A DNA stretch of 64,000 nucleotides from Bacteroidota bacterium (GTDB taxonomy: Bacteria; Bacteroidota; Bacteroidia; Bacteroidales; Bacteroidaceae), in the NCBI GenBank assembly GCA_023426145.1, contig JAFABG010000002.1:1-64000 (forward strand), read 5' to 3'. The notes beneath the pieces are model-generated. The model made no database searches. It worked only from the letters and a program-made list of their open reading frames with translations, and was not told the origin of the DNA. Numbering within the stretch: the stretch's first letter is position 1; each line of letters opens with the position of its first letter. Positions 5,438-13,243 of this stretch are shown here, one piece after another. The translations under genes were made by a program, and so were the position numbers.

Positions 5438-7632
5438 TCACTCCACAGGATATTTATCATCCATTGTACCTTGACAAAGAGAAATTTATTATTCTCATCA
5501 CTGGTGGGCGTGGTTCCGGTAAATCATTCAATGCTTCTACCTTTATTGAGAGGCTGACTTTTGAAATGACGCCTGCGGAGAAGATCGTTCATCAGATTCT
5601 TTATACTCGTTATACAATGGTTTCGGCTGGAATATCTATTATTCCCGAAATGATGGAGAAGATTGAGCTAGATGGAACAACGAAATATTTCAAGACTACT
5701 AAGACGGATATAGTCAACAAAATGACTAACAGCCGTATCATGTTCCGCGGTATTAAAACTTCATCAGGAAATCAGACTGCAAAGCTGAAGTCCATTCAAG
5801 GCATAACAACCTTTGTCTGCGATGAAGCGGAGGAGTGGACCAATGAAGAAGAGTTTGATAAGATAATGCTCTCTATCCGTAAGAAGGGCATCCAGAATCG
5901 GATTCTCATCATTATGAACCCTTGTGATTCCAATCACTTCATCTATAAAAAGTACATTGAGAAAACTCATAAACTTGTCGAGATTGATGGTGTACAGGTG
6001 CAAATCTCCACTCATCCGAACGTACTGCATATTCACACAACCTACTTAGATAACCTGGAGAATCTTTCACCGGAGTTCTTGACAGAGATTGAAAGCATGA
6101 AGGTGAGTGATCCTGAAAAGTATGCTCATGTAGTTATTGGCCGCTGGGCAGATGTAGCAGAAGGGGCGGTATTCAAGAAATGGGGTATTGTAGATGAGTT
6201 CCCGGCATGGGCAAAGAAGATAGCTGTAGGGCTCGATTTTGGGTATAGTGTGGATTGTACTGCTATTGTTCGTTGCGGAATTGTAGATAACGCAATTTAC
6301 ATTGACGAGTTGGACTATCGTACAGGATTACTTTCTACTGATATTATTCAGTCTTTAAGGAAATGGAATATGAAAACTATTGCTGATAGCGCAGACCCAC
6401 GTCTTATTCAAGAAATTCATAATGGCGGAATAAAGATATATCCTGTTGAAAAGGGCGCAGGGTCTATTAATGCTGGAATAGATAAAATGCAGAGTATGGA
6501 AATCTTTGTAACCAAACGCTCTTATAATCTGCAAAATGAACTTCGGAGTTATGTTTGGGATAAGGATAAAGATGGAAGGTATATAAACACGCCTATTGAT
6601 GCAAATAATCACTGCTTTCGTGGCGATACATTGGTTACAACAATTAATGGGGATATTCCGATTAAAGATATTGCAGAAGGTGACTATGTGCTGACAAGGA
6701 AAGGCTATAAAAAAGTACTAAAAAAACACTGTAATGGAATAAGGAAAGTGGTTGAAAAAGAACTAGTTATAGGCTTTGAAAAACGAACTTTCTTTGCTAC
6801 CTTAGAGCATAAATTTAACGTAAACGGAAAATGGAAGAAGTACGAACAGTTAACAAAAATGGACAGGTTGTGTGTTCTGTCAAATTCGACGGACGGATAT
6901 ATAAACGATACCCTAACGGAAAACATCCCAACTATTATTACTGCAAATGGAAAGAAGGAGATAGGTATTGCCAAAAGCTATTGCATCATGCAGTATATGA
7001 GAACTCTTTTGGAAGAATTCCCAAAGGGAAAATCATACATCATATCGACCACAATCCGCTTAACAATGATGTATCCAATCTTATGGCTGTTACGATTAGT
7101 GAACATGGTAAATTGCACCTCGAAAAGATTGAAAACATCACGGCTAAAGGACTTAATACAAGGGGGGCTTTTTCAGAAGGAAATTGGGAACAGCGAAGAG
7201 AAAAAGCGATTATTAGATTGCAATCTACTCCAAGGGCTTGCGTACAATGTGGTGAGGAATATATCGCCACAAATGTGCACCAACGGTTCTGCTCAAAGCG
7301 ATGCCATAAGCTGTGGCAAACAACGGCAAAATGCAATAACACTGAATTTGTGTGCCAATTCTGCGGAAGGAAGTTTATTGGAAACAAATACATCAAACCA
7401 AGAACTTGCTCGAAAGAATGCGGTGCTAAGTTGGCAGGACTTAACCGACGTAATAATAAGGGGTGAGAGTTATTGTGAAGTATACGACCTAACAATAGAA
7501 GACGAACATGAGTTCTTCGCTAATGGAGTTCTTGTACATAATTGCATTGATGCTGCTCGTTATTATGTATTGGGCGAGCTTCTTGGTAAGATTCAGAAGC
7601 CAAAAGATTTAACAGGAATATTCACGCATTAA
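5434..7632 (+). CDS. terL: Terminase large subunit interrupted by an intein (732-aa precursor)
   Basis: This is the packaging ATPase/nuclease. The start at 5434 follows AAAGGAGAGG and overlaps the terS stop. Walker A TGGRGSGKS is at residues 23-31, Walker B CDEAEE near 130, and the RNase-H-like nuclease begins at LDFGYS near 268. Residues 394-703 are an intein. Removing it joins ..DANNH to CIDAARY.., restoring the usual C-terminal nuclease motif and giving a mature protein of about 422 aa, normal for the family. Without splicing the nuclease site would be split. Portal follows 11 nt later. Confidence 0.9.
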   Translation: MITPQDIYHPLYLDKEKFIILITGGRGSGKSFNASTFIERLTFEMTPAEKIVHQILYTRYTMVSAGISIIPEMMEKIELDGTTKYFKTTKTDIVNKMTNSRIMFRGIKTSSGNQTAKLKSIQGITTFVCDEAEEWTNEEEFDKIMLSIRKKGIQNRILIIMNPCDSNHFIYKKYIEKTHKLVEIDGVQVQISTHPNVLHIHTTYLDNLENLSPEFLTEIESMKVSDPEKYAHVVIGRWADVAEGAVFKKWGIVDEFPAWAKKIAVGLDFGYSVDCTAIVRCGIVDNAIYIDELDYRTGLLSTDIIQSLRKWNMKTIADSADPRLIQEIHNGGIKIYPVEKGAGSINAGIDKMQSMEIFVTKRSYNLQNELRSYVWDKDKDGRYINTPIDANNHCFRGDTLVTTINGDIPIKDIAEGDYVLTRKGYKKVLKKHCNGIRKVVEKELVIGFEKRTFFATLEHKFNVNGKWKKYEQLTKMDRLCVLSNSTDGYINDTLTENIPTIITANGKKEIGIAKSYCIMQYMRTLLEEFPKGKSYIISTTIRLTMMYPILWLLRLVNMVNCTSKRLKTSRLKDLIQGGLFQKEIGNSEEKKRLLDCNLLQGLAYNVVRNISPQMCTNGSAQSDAISCGKQRQNAITLNLCANSAEGSLLETNTSNQELARKNAVLSWQDLTDVIIRGESYCEVYDLTIEDEHEFFANGVLVHNCIDAARYYVLGELLGKIQKPKDLTGIFTH
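6613..7542 (+). mobile_element. Intein in terL, 310 aa
   Basis: The N-terminal splicing block starts at Cys1 (6613-6615): CFRGDTLVTTINGDIPIKDI. A block with TLEHKFNVNG and KYEQLTKMDR follows. The C-terminal blocks are VYDLTIEDEHEFFANG and VLVHN, with the last His-Asn at 7537-7542 and Cys+1 at 7543. All residues needed for standard Cys1/Asn/Cys+1 splicing are present. About 190 residues between the N- and C-parts match no domain in this frame; that stretch is instead an HNH gene in another frame. Confidence 0.9.
6831..7466 (+). CDS. HNH homing endonuclease encoded out of frame inside the intein, 211 aa
   Basis: This gene lies wholly inside the intein but in the -1 frame relative to terL. It has its own ATG (6831) and TGA (7464-7466); an in-frame stop at 6816 excludes a longer form. 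Domain order: IYKRYPNGKH start block, HNH core IIHHIDHNPLNND (residues 68-80), then two treble-clef-like zinc fingers (C137/C140/C154/C158 and C175/C178/C193/C197). This is the build of free-standing phage HNH homing nucleases. It probably cuts intein-less terL alleles and so spreads the intein. How it is translated is not clear: an internal start with weak GGAAA upstream, or frameshifting. Confidence 0.85.
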   Translation: MEEVRTVNKNGQVVCSVKFDGRIYKRYPNGKHPNYYYCKWKEGDRYCQKLLHHAVYENSFGRIPKGKIIHHIDHNPLNNDVSNLMAVTISEHGKLHLEKIENITAKGLNTRGAFSEGNWEQRREKAIIRLQSTPRACVQCGEEYIATNVHQRFCSKRCHKLWQTTAKCNNTEFVCQFCGRKFIGNKYIKPRTCSKECGAKLAGLNRRNNKG

Positions 7633-7643
7633 GATATTGGATT

Positions 7644-9140
7644 ATGACATTACAAGAAATATTAGCACTGGAGGATACTGATAAAAAGATTCAGTATCTC
7701 AAGAAAGGCAGAAAGACTGTTCTACCTGATCGTAGAAAGCTATGGGAAGATTGGAACCCTGACCTGCACGAGATAATGGTAGATAAAAAGAAATACCCTG
7801 ATCGTAAAGTACTCAAAAAAGAGGCAAAGAAAGTCTTTGATGAAAAGACTGGCAAAACCTATGAGCAAGAAGCTCAATACGAAACGGAAGAGGTGAACCG
7901 TATTGCTATTCCTTTGGAGCAGGACATCGTAAACATTCAGACTGCATTCACTGTCGGTACCGAGCCTTCAATGGACTGTACTCCTTCCGATGATGGCGAG
8001 AAGAGTTTGTTCGCTGCTTTGAAGTCTGTCCTTCAAAAGAATAAAATCAAGTATCAAAACAAGAAGGTTGTTCGTTCTTGGTTAAGTGAACAGGAGATTG
8101 CCGAATATTGGTATGTGACCGATGATGATTCTTTTTGGGCTAAATTCTGGGCCAAGGTTAAGACTACTTTCGGAGGTAAAGTAAAGCCCACAAAGAAACT
8201 TCGCAGTGTACTGTGGTCTCCATTCAGAGGGGACGAGCTTTATCCGTTCTTTGATGATTATGGTGACTTGGTGGCAATGTCTCGTGAGTACAAGAAGAAA
8301 GATCTGGATAATAACGAGATAACCGTATTCATGACAGTGACTAAGGATTCTGTCTACCAATGGGAATTGAATAAGACTTGGAATACTCCTGAAGGCAAAA
8401 CTTTTAGGCATGGTTTTCTTAAACTTCCTGTATTGTACGCTTACCGTCCAGAGACCTATTGCCATAAAATTAAGACATTCCGGGTGAGACTAGAGAAACT
8501 CCTTTCCAATTATGCTGATTGTATCGACTATCACTTCTTCCCTTTACTGAAACTGATTGGTGATGTAAGCGGCTTTGCAGGAAAGACAAAAGACCGGATG
8601 GTGAAGCTTGAGGGTGAGGGAGCAGATGCTCAATATCTCACATGGTCACAGGTGCCGACAACGATTGAACTCGAGATGAAGATACTTTTTGATAAAGCTT
8701 ATTCCATGACAAATACACCTCAAATCAGTTTTGAAAGTTTAAAAGGTTCTGGTAACGCTTTGTCGGGTGTGGCTTTTGATTACGTGTTTTTATCTACTCA
8801 TTTACAGGTAGAAAATCATGGAGAGGTAATCGGAGATTTCATGCAAAGACGTGTTAACTTCTTGGTCTCAGCTTTGGGAGCTATCAATCCTTATGAATTC
8901 GATAGTGCTTCTAAAACAATTGATATTGACGTTGATTTGGTGCCTTATCGGCTGGATAATGTAGATGATAAAGTTTCTACCGCAGTGAAAGCTGTCGAAG
9001 GTGGTGTATGGTCACAGAGACATGGAGTTATATTTGCCGGTAACCAAGATCGTATAGAAGAAGAACTTGCTGAAATAAAAGAAGAACAAAAAGAAAAGCA
9101 GAATATGGAATCACAGAAACAGAACGTAAAAGAGGAGTGA
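7644..9140 (+). CDS. Portal protein, 498 aa (SPP1 gp6-like)
   Basis: Directly after terL and of the size expected for siphovirus portals. The sequence has an acidic basal part (PLEQDIVNIQTAFTVG), a long wing region, and helical stem segments near residues 280-330. The C-terminus is low-complexity and charged (EELAEIKEEQKEKQ), common for portals of the SPP1 gp6 group. Portals form the dodecameric channel at the head vertex and anchor the terminase. Its stop is 2 nt from the end of the convergent HNH gene. Confidence 0.8.
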   Translation: MTLQEILALEDTDKKIQYLKKGRKTVLPDRRKLWEDWNPDLHEIMVDKKKYPDRKVLKKEAKKVFDEKTGKTYEQEAQYETEEVNRIAIPLEQDIVNIQTAFTVGTEPSMDCTPSDDGEKSLFAALKSVLQKNKIKYQNKKVVRSWLSEQEIAEYWYVTDDDSFWAKFWAKVKTTFGGKVKPTKKLRSVLWSPFRGDELYPFFDDYGDLVAMSREYKKKDLDNNEITVFMTVTKDSVYQWELNKTWNTPEGKTFRHGFLKLPVLYAYRPETYCHKIKTFRVRLEKLLSNYADCIDYHFFPLLKLIGDVSGFAGKTKDRMVKLEGEGADAQYLTWSQVPTTIELEMKILFDKAYSMTNTPQISFESLKGSGNALSGVAFDYVFLSTHLQVENHGEVIGDFMQRRVNFLVSALGAINPYEFDSASKTIDIDVDLVPYRLDNVDDKVSTAVKAVEGGVWSQRHGVIFAGNQDRIEEELAEIKEEQKEKQNMESQKQNVKEE

Positions 9141-9142
9141 GA

Positions 9143-9685
9143 TCACTCCTCTCTGTATTTCCATTGATAGCCCTTGTGCTTTTTGATTTTTCCATTACAA
9201 CACATTGAAATCCCTGAATGATGAAAGCCCGTAATACGTGCTGCCTCAGTTAGCGTTTCAAATGTATTTATTACTATTCCGTCTTTTAATTGTTTTACAG
9301 CTCGTGAATGAGGATGATTTTTACCCGTTTTTTGCTTTCTGCCGAGAACTCTATATGCGTGAAGTAGGTTTTCTCCATCAGTAACCCATTCGAGATTTGA
9401 TACGAAGTTATTCGCTTTATCTCCATCTATATAGTTTACCTGTGGCAGGTTTTGCGGATTTGGTATAAAAGCTTTTGCAACTAAACGGTGAACCTTGAAT
9501 ATATTCTTTCTGCACCATACGTTAAAATACCCCTTTTTACTTTTTATGGGTTTCAATATACACCCGTTTCTGATGAAATATCCTTTACCGTTAAAACATT
9601 CTTTAGGTAAAGATTTTACTCTACCTAAATTTGATACTTGGTAATCGCCTTCATACCCTTCAATGTCTTTCCAAATTTCATTCAT
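9143..9685 (-). CDS. NUMOD4/HNH homing-type endonuclease, 180 aa, first His of motif changed
   Basis: Domain order: NUMOD4 (EIWKDIEGYEGDYQVSNLG, residues 3-21), HNH core (VHRLVAKAFIPNPQNLPQ then VNYIDGDKANN, near 78-107), NLEWVT, and a C-terminal NUMOD1-like DNA-binding helix region (TFETLTEAARITGFHHSGIS). Family members normally have N-H-x-D-G; here it is NYIDG, so the catalytic His codon (CAT) has become TAT. The nuclease may be inactive. It lies antisense between portal and scaffold genes with its own well-formed promoter, as expected for a self-inserting homing gene. Confidence 0.8.
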   Translation of the reverse strand: MNEIWKDIEGYEGDYQVSNLGRVKSLPKECFNGKGYFIRNGCILKPIKSKKGYFNVWCRKNIFKVHRLVAKAFIPNPQNLPQVNYIDGDKANNFVSNLEWVTDGENLLHAYRVLGRKQKTGKNHPHSRAVKQLKDGIVINTFETLTEAARITGFHHSGISMCCNGKIKKHKGYQWKYREE

Positions 9686-9710
9686 AATATTATGTATTTA
9701 TAAATTTCTT

Positions 9711-9742
9711 CAAATATAATATTATAATGTTATATATCCAAA
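9711..9742 (-). promoter_or_regulatory. Promoter for the minus-strand HNH gene
   Basis: On the minus strand TTTG (9739-9742), a 20-bp spacer and TATATTTG (9711-9718) match the Bacteroidetes consensus in both boxes and in spacing. The -7 box ends 26 nt before the start codon at 9685. Confidence 0.7.
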
Positions 9743-9806
9743 TAATAAAATATAATACTTTGATATTATTTTGTTTTTATATTATAGTAGTCGAATATTA
9801 TTTTTA

Positions 9807-9814
9807 TATCTTTG
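9807..9814 (+). promoter_or_regulatory. Bacteroidetes -7 box for the XRE gene
   Basis: TATCTTTG matches TAnnTTTG, 33 nt before the ATG at 9847. The -33 region is AT-rich without a clear TTTG. It is divergent from the HNH promoter. Confidence 0.5.
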
Positions 9815-9846
9815 CGTCTAGTCTTTAAACGTAAAATCTAATTATA

Positions 9847-10080
9847 ATGTTAAGAATATCAGAAATATGCAAAGAGAAAGGTTTGACACAGCAGTTATTA
9901 GCCAAGAAGTTAGGCATAACATATCAATCCCTTCATTCCGCAATAAGTGGAAATCCTCAACTGGAAACGCTCCAAAGTATAGCAAAGGCTTTAGACGTTG
10001 ATATTACTGAATTATTCTCTTCTAATGAAAAGTGTATCACATGTCCTAACTGTGGGAAGAAATTTAAAATGGTTGAATAA
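9847..10080 (+). CDS. XRE-family regulator with zinc-ribbon tail, 77 aa
   Basis: Residues 1-58 are a Cro/C1-type helix-turn-helix (MLRISEICKEKGLTQQLLAK, then GITYQSLHSAISGN and LETLQSIAKALDVDITELF). The C-terminus CITCPNCGKKFKM is a CxxCxxCG zinc-ribbon-like knuckle, an unusual addition. The gene has its own promoter and terminator inside the structural region, so it is an accessory unit rather than part of the late operon. It might control the neighbouring HNH gene or host genes; it is not obviously the lysogeny repressor. Confidence 0.8.
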   Translation: MLRISEICKEKGLTQQLLAKKLGITYQSLHSAISGNPQLETLQSIAKALDVDITELFSSNEKCITCPNCGKKFKMVE

Positions 10081-10109
10081 TTTGTAGCTTTTCAGTTTTC
10101 ATAATCGTG

Positions 10110-10146
10110 AATAGCGGTGATTCTTCGGAGTTGCCGCTATTTTTTG
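10110..10146 (+). terminator. Rho-independent terminator after the XRE gene
   Basis: ATAGCGG (10111-10117) pairs with CCGCTAT (10134-10140), followed by a run of T residues. Confidence 0.8.
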
Positions 10147-10153
10147 TGATTTT

Positions 10154-10175
10154 ACGACAATGGAACGATTGTCGT
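10154..10175. repeat. 22-bp palindrome, copy 2, before the head operon
   Basis: ACGACAAT, spacer GGAACG, ATTGTCGT with perfect 8-bp arms. It lies between the XRE terminator and the scaffold gene (start 10267), a natural place for late-operon control. The sequence after it begins GTAT, as at the third copy. Confidence 0.75.
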
Positions 10176-10266
10176 GTATCCTACCTTCTAAAATTTCCCA
10201 TACAAATACCCTATAACTACCTTTATACCAACGAATTTCAAATTAACAATTTAATATTCATACGGT

Positions 10267-10908
10267 ATGAAAGTAAAACTATTAGCAGCATTGAAAACGA
10301 AATTTGTCGGTGTCGATGATGCTATTCTTGACCGGATCGCCACCAAAAAGGCAGAAGGTCTAACGGACGAAAGCCAAATAACATCTATTGTTGATGGGAT
10401 TTCCTTCTCGGACGTGTTAACAAGTTATGGTGATTTCCGCGCCGGGGATGCTACCTCTACTTCCGTTCGGAACTACGAGAAGAAGCATAACCTAAAGGAT
10501 GGAAAACCAATCGAGAATCCTAATCCTAATCCAAACCCTGTTCCAACGCCGAAACCGGATGATATTGCTACAATTGTCGCTAATGCGGTGAATGCGGCTG
10601 TCAAACCTCTTTCGGATGAACTTGCAGGCTTTAAAGCAAAAGAGGTACAGACGCAACGCAGTGCGGATATACTAGCCAAAGCCAAAGAGTACGGGATTCC
10701 CGAGTCACAGGCGAAGCGTTACGCTATTCCCGATGATGCAGACTTAGACATCTATTTCAAGGATGTAAAACAGGAATTTAGCAATGAAGGTTTCAAAGGT
10801 GTACAGGCTCCTGAAACACCGGAGCAAAAGTTTGAGAAAGAAAGTACCGAGATTGCTAATCTGATCAATAAAGGTACAGAAGAGATTGTAGAACAAAACA
10901 AGAAGTAA
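10267..10908 (+). CDS. Probable capsid scaffold protein, 213 aa
   Basis: It is the first gene of the head operon, just before the head-surface and major-capsid genes, where scaffolds sit. The N-terminal third is compact (LLAALKTKFVGVDDAILDRI). A Pro/Asn linker (PNPNPNPVPTPKP, residues about 80-95) leads to a helical, highly charged C-terminal half (LSDELAGFKAKEVQTQRSAD). Such charged, helical proteins with flexible linkers are typical internal scaffolds. No protease motif is visible. Product inferred from position and composition. Confidence 0.6.
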   Translation: MKVKLLAALKTKFVGVDDAILDRIATKKAEGLTDESQITSIVDGISFSDVLTSYGDFRAGDATSTSVRNYEKKHNLKDGKPIENPNPNPNPVPTPKPDDIATIVANAVNAAVKPLSDELAGFKAKEVQTQRSADILAKAKEYGIPESQAKRYAIPDDADLDIYFKDVKQEFSNEGFKGVQAPETPEQKFEKESTEIANLINKGTEEIVEQNKK

Positions 10909-10910
10909 AA

Positions 10911-11498
10911 ATGAGTGCAGGATTTAAGTACAACTTAACCCCGGAACCATCTGTAGAAGAAAGATACGATGTTAGTACGGGCGTTCGTCGTAGAGGGCCG
11001 TTTAAGCTCGACACGACAAACCTGAATACAGGTGATAATCTCCCTTCATTTATTCCTATCGTTGCCGACTTGAAATACAAGACGTGCAAGGTAGTAAGAA
11101 ATGTGAAGGTGGTTGAAGACTATGTTTCAGGAGGTACGAGCCTAAAAATCAAGAAAGGCTCTTATGCTTATGTAGGGATGTTTTTGGGTAACGGTACTAA
11201 GGGTACCACAGTTTCGGCTATCAATAAGTCGAATGTAGATTATGATCTGTTGACCGTAGCTGATTTTGGTGCCAATATCGCTAAGGACGCTATCCTTTTC
11301 GAGGCAACCGCAGCCGGTGGAACTACACCTATGAATGTCGCAAATTCAGCTCTTTTTGAGAGCCGGAAAGTAGAGGATGGTATTAATCTGGTTGCTTTAT
11401 TATCAGCAGCTCGTGAGATTGAACCTGATAAGTTAGTAGTTCCTTTCTCTGATAAGGATAAAGCGAACTTGGGAAAAGATTTTCAATTTAACGAATAA
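10911..11498 (+). CDS. Head fibre/decoration-like protein, 195 aa
   Basis: Two nt after the scaffold gene and immediately upstream of the major capsid gene. The protein is beta-rich with Gly/Thr-rich turns (FLGNGTKGTTVSAINKSN, ATAAGGTTPMNVANSALFE) and no signal peptide. Position and composition suggest a head decoration or head-fibre protein, as in related Bacteroides prophages from memory. No catalytic motif seen. Confidence 0.55.
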   Translation: MSAGFKYNLTPEPSVEERYDVSTGVRRRGPFKLDTTNLNTGDNLPSFIPIVADLKYKTCKVVRNVKVVEDYVSGGTSLKIKKGSYAYVGMFLGNGTKGTTVSAINKSNVDYDLLTVADFGANIAKDAILFEATAAGGTTPMNVANSALFESRKVEDGINLVALLSAAREIEPDKLVVPFSDKDKANLGKDFQFNE

Positions 11499-11511
11499 GG
11501 AGGAATAAGAT

Positions 11512-12612
11512 ATGATGTTAACTATTGAAACTCTTTTTAATGATGCGAACATTATTTCAGCTATCATTAGACGTGTTACTCAAACGAGATTAGATGCTAT
11601 CTATTGGTTGCAGTATCTTGACTTCCGTCGTACTACTACCCGTGTATTCAAAGACTATATTGGTACTGTTTCGGGTGTAATGGCCGGTTCTGTTAATTCA
11701 CGCTATGGTGAGAAACCTATCCGTGAACGCCGGAACATTGGGTCAGGATATGGTGAGATTGCTTATTTGGGTGATGCTTATCAGATGTCTATTGACCGCC
11801 TTTCCGATTTGCAAGACTTGATTGATAAATTCAATGCTGCTAAGACGACCGATCAAAACAGCGCTTTGAGCGAGATTATCAATTTCGTTTATGATGACTT
11901 CCGTCAGGTGATGTTGGCAGCCCACAAGCGTATGGATTTGGTTGTAGGCTCTTTGTTGATGACAGGCTCTGCAAACGTCAAGAACAAAGATGACCGTGCA
12001 GATGCAAATACACCGGATGTGTTGGAAATTGATCTTCCATTCAAGTTCATCACCCCTGAGGCTGCTGTAGCTGACAAGTTCATCTCTTATCTGCAAGCGG
12101 AAATCAACTCTTTGAAGGCTGACTATGGAACATTCTCCAAGATGATTATGTCTCGTGGGACATTCGTAAAGAACATCGTTGGCAGCCCTGAATTGGGTGA
12201 TAAGTTCAAGATGATTCTTGGCCAGCGTGAGGTTATGGCGAGTGCCGCTTTGGTAACTTCCGAACTTGCCTCACAGGTTTTCACTGGTCTCGGTCTTCCA
12301 GCTATTGAGATTAAGGAAGATTACGTAAAAGATCAAACCGGAAAGAATCAACAGGTCTATGCAGACGGCCGAATCACCTTATTGCAGCAGGATAAGGTAG
12401 GGTATATGCGTTTCCATACTCCTTACGAATCTACAGATCCTCTCCCCGGACGGACGTACACACAGGCAGACGGCAATATGCTTATTTCTCAATACAGAGA
12501 TAAGAATGGCCGTTATCTTGAGTACACTGCCGAATGGATTCCTCAGATCAGTAATCCTACTCAGATTGTGAATTTCGATTTATCGGTTATTAATGCAGTT
12601 CAGGAGGGCTAA
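11512..12612 (+). CDS. Major capsid protein, 366 aa
   Basis: Preceded by AGGAGG. Length and fold pattern fit a HK97-type major capsid: N-arm, a long spine helix region (AKTTDQNSALSEIINFVYDD), a P-domain with many charged helices, and an A-domain-like loop rich in Gly/Asp (PGRTYTQADGNML). It lies between scaffold/decoration genes and neck genes, the standard site. The start could be either of two adjacent ATG codons (11512 or 11515). Confidence 0.8.
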   Translation: MMLTIETLFNDANIISAIIRRVTQTRLDAIYWLQYLDFRRTTTRVFKDYIGTVSGVMAGSVNSRYGEKPIRERRNIGSGYGEIAYLGDAYQMSIDRLSDLQDLIDKFNAAKTTDQNSALSEIINFVYDDFRQVMLAAHKRMDLVVGSLLMTGSANVKNKDDRADANTPDVLEIDLPFKFITPEAAVADKFISYLQAEINSLKADYGTFSKMIMSRGTFVKNIVGSPELGDKFKMILGQREVMASAALVTSELASQVFTGLGLPAIEIKEDYVKDQTGKNQQVYADGRITLLQQDKVGYMRFHTPYESTDPLPGRTYTQADGNMLISQYRDKNGRYLEYTAEWIPQISNPTQIVNFDLSVINAVQEG

Positions 12613-12614
12613 AA

Positions 12615-12944
12615 ATGAAAGTAAGAGTTATTAGTATTTTCCGTGATAAGTTCACCAAAGAATTGCATCAAGTTGGTAAAGAGCTTGAAATCACAGATGA
12701 ATCTCGAGTGAAAGATTTGGTGTCTCGTGGTTTAATTGAGGCTGTTGAAGAGAAGAAAGAAGAGAAGGCAACTCTTTCTCTCTTTGATAAAGATTTTGAG
12801 AAGAAAGCGGTTGTTGATGCTTTGAAAGCTATTGGTGAAAAAGGAACTATGAACATGAAAGAGGAAACTTTGATTGCAAATATTGTTGCTTTGGATGAAG
12901 AGAAAACAAAGGCTTTAAAAACAGCTTTGGGAATTGAAGCATGA
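12615..12944 (+). CDS. Hypothetical head-operon protein, 109 aa, possible LEM/HeH-like tail
   Basis: Begins MKVRVISIFRDKFTKELH, a small beta-barrel-like N-part (HQVGKELEITDESRVKDLV). A Lys/Glu-rich linker follows, then a helical C-terminal segment (KKAVVDALKAIGEKGTMN..) resembling short HeH/LEM/SAP-type helix pairs. It overlaps the next gene by 4 nt. Such proteins commonly follow major capsid genes; function unknown. Confidence 0.6.
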   Translation: MKVRVISIFRDKFTKELHQVGKELEITDESRVKDLVSRGLIEAVEEKKEEKATLSLFDKDFEKKAVVDALKAIGEKGTMNMKEETLIANIVALDEEKTKALKTALGIEA

Positions 12945-13243
12945 TAATTGGTGACTACATAAAACAGAAGTTTCAGACCTTCGGCATTCAGTTGTCGGAG
13001 GCTGACCTTTTGGATATTTCGCTTGAAGCTGATGGTGAAGTAACCGAGGATAACAAGCTAAAAGTCAATGTAGCTATTGTGAAATTTATACCGAATCTAT
13101 TATTGCGTGCACAGTCTATTTCAGAGAGTGGATTTTCTATGTCTTGGAATATTCAAGGAATTAAAGATTATTACTCTTGGGCATGCAAGGAATATGGGTT
13201 AACGGATGAGTTAAGCAATAAACCTAAAGTAACGTTCCTATGA
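12941..13243 (+). CDS. Putative head-tail connector (adaptor), 100 aa
   Basis: Small helical protein (GDYIKQKFQTFGIQLSEADL, later GIKDYYSWACKEYGL) coupled by ATGA overlap to genes on both sides. Its place directly after the capsid genes fits the adaptor that docks on the portal (gp6/gp15-type). The identification rests on gene order and size. Confidence 0.6.
   Translation: MIIGDYIKQKFQTFGIQLSEADLLDISLEADGEVTEDNKLKVNVAIVKFIPNLLLRAQSISESGFSMSWNIQGIKDYYSWACKEYGLTDELSNKPKVTFL

Noticed and set aside
7040..7495. 151-aa minus-strand frame opposite the intein
   Set aside because: Antisense to the HNH and intein frames; composition reflects reverse reading of the zinc-finger codons, no independent motif.
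10100..10108. Minus-strand copy of ACGATTATG with a 12-codon frame
   Set aside because: The frame is too short to call and overlaps the end of the XRE gene; noted only as another motif occurrence.
10107..10319. 70-aa plus-strand frame after the XRE gene
   Set aside because: It runs through a terminator and the palindrome and overlaps the scaffold gene start, so it is not a likely gene.
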